Positions 5,270 through 5,452 of a stretch of DNA of 5,452 bases are shown here, piece by piece (positions within the stretch are counted from its first letter, which is position 1; every line of letters starts with the position of its first letter). The DNA is taken from NCBI GenBank assembly GCA_947306035.1, contig CAMZFG010000088.1, positions 1 through 5,452 on the forward strand, given 5' to 3'. Position numbers and translations under genes: made by a program. The stretch is from an uncultured Clostridia bacterium (lineage in GTDB: Bacteria; Bacillota; Clostridia; Oscillospirales; CAG-272). Under the pieces are notes generated by a model. It saw only the letters and a program-made list of their open reading frames with translations, ran no database searches and was not told the DNA's origin.

Positions 5270-5452
5270 TCAACGGCCTTCCAGCAGTTTCAGTTGCGCC
5301 TGCAGTTCGTGCAGGCGGTCCCGCTCCGCGTTGATCTTATCCGTAAAGCGGTTAAAATAGTCCACGTCATCGTCCTTGGCCTCGGTGCGGTTGAGAATGG
5401 CCTCGACCAGCGCCGCCTGCGAGCGGCTGCGCCGCCGTTCCAGATCTTCGAT
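5270..5452 (-). CDS. C-terminal end of a charged coiled-coil protein, 5' truncated by the window
   Basis: On the minus strand an open frame enters from the window's right edge and ends with TGA at 5272-5270; 60 residues are visible and contain no methionine. The sequence is highly charged and helical: IEDLERRRSRSQAALVEAIL, then an acidic patch (KDDDVDYF), then NAERDRLHELQAQLKLLEGR with leucines spaced as in a coiled coil. I do not recognise the family. Its stop codon is one base from the start of the GGDEF-EAL gene, so the two are probably one operon; it might encode a signalling partner, but nothing here shows that. A GTG within the segment (+ strand 5357-5359) preceded by AAGGA could in principle be a start of a very short gene, but the frame stays open upstream to the edge with the same composition, so a longer protein is more likely. 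Confidence 0.65.
   Translation of the reverse strand: MEDLERRRSRSQAALVEAILNRTEAKDDDVDYFNRFTDKINAERDRLHELQAQLKLLEGR
5277..5282 (-). promoter_or_regulatory. Ribosome binding site GGAAGG for the GGDEF-EAL gene, inside the upstream gene
   Basis: On the minus strand GGAAGG lies eight bases before the ATG at 5268. It is within the last codons of the upstream gene, so ribosomes finishing that gene would pass directly over it. This supports the 5268 start and translational coupling. Confidence 0.7.

Noticed and set aside
4111..5334. Long plus-strand open frame (407 codons) opposite the GGDEF-EAL gene, and a similar one at 3286-4083.
   Set aside because: The encoded proteins are His/Val/Gly/Ala-rich with no domain, as expected for antisense of a GC3-biased gene. 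The minus strand carries a fully recognisable protein.

Overview
The window looks like chromosomal DNA of a GC-rich, low-passage-type Clostridia member, most likely an Oscillospiraceae/Ruminococcaceae-like gut anaerobe. The grounds are strong GC bias at third codon positions, AAGGAG-type Shine-Dalgarno sites, short A-tract/GC-stem/T-tract terminators, a Gram-positive style sigma-A promoter with an extended -10, and the types of protein present. The taxonomic placement is inference; no rRNA or other marker gene is present.

Layout. Positions 2-1090 (+) are the 3' part of a Gfo/Idh/MocA-fold gene whose closest recognisable relatives are the NAD-dependent glycosidases of family GH109. It ends at a strong intrinsic terminator (1094-1119). 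A well-formed promoter (1131-1159) then drives a gene for a 167-residue protein of unknown function with a charged low-complexity N-terminus (1212-1715). A GNRA-capped hairpin with a short T-run (1719-1743) separates it from a D-2-hydroxyacid dehydrogenase gene (1759-2709), whose nucleotide-binding site suggests NADP(H) use. After this gene comes a 207-bp intergenic region. It holds a 118-bp imperfect palindrome (2758-2875) with 24-bp terminal arms, a second 17-bp partial copy of its internal sequence (2719-2735), and a bidirectional terminator (2879-2906).

On the minus strand, converging on that terminator, are a large two-TM signalling protein with a degenerate GGDEF domain and a complete EAL active site (5268-2917) and, one base upstream of it, the 3' end of a gene for a charged coiled-coil protein (5452-5270, open at the window edge). 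These two are probably co-transcribed and translationally close-coupled.

The genes do not form one obvious pathway. The plus-strand genes are carbohydrate or hydroxyacid metabolism plus one unknown; the minus-strand pair is cyclic-di-GMP signalling. No CRISPR array, transposase, phage gene or defence system was seen. The most unusual non-coding object is the structured, MITE-like palindrome at 2758-2875; the least explained protein is the 167-residue one at 1212-1715.
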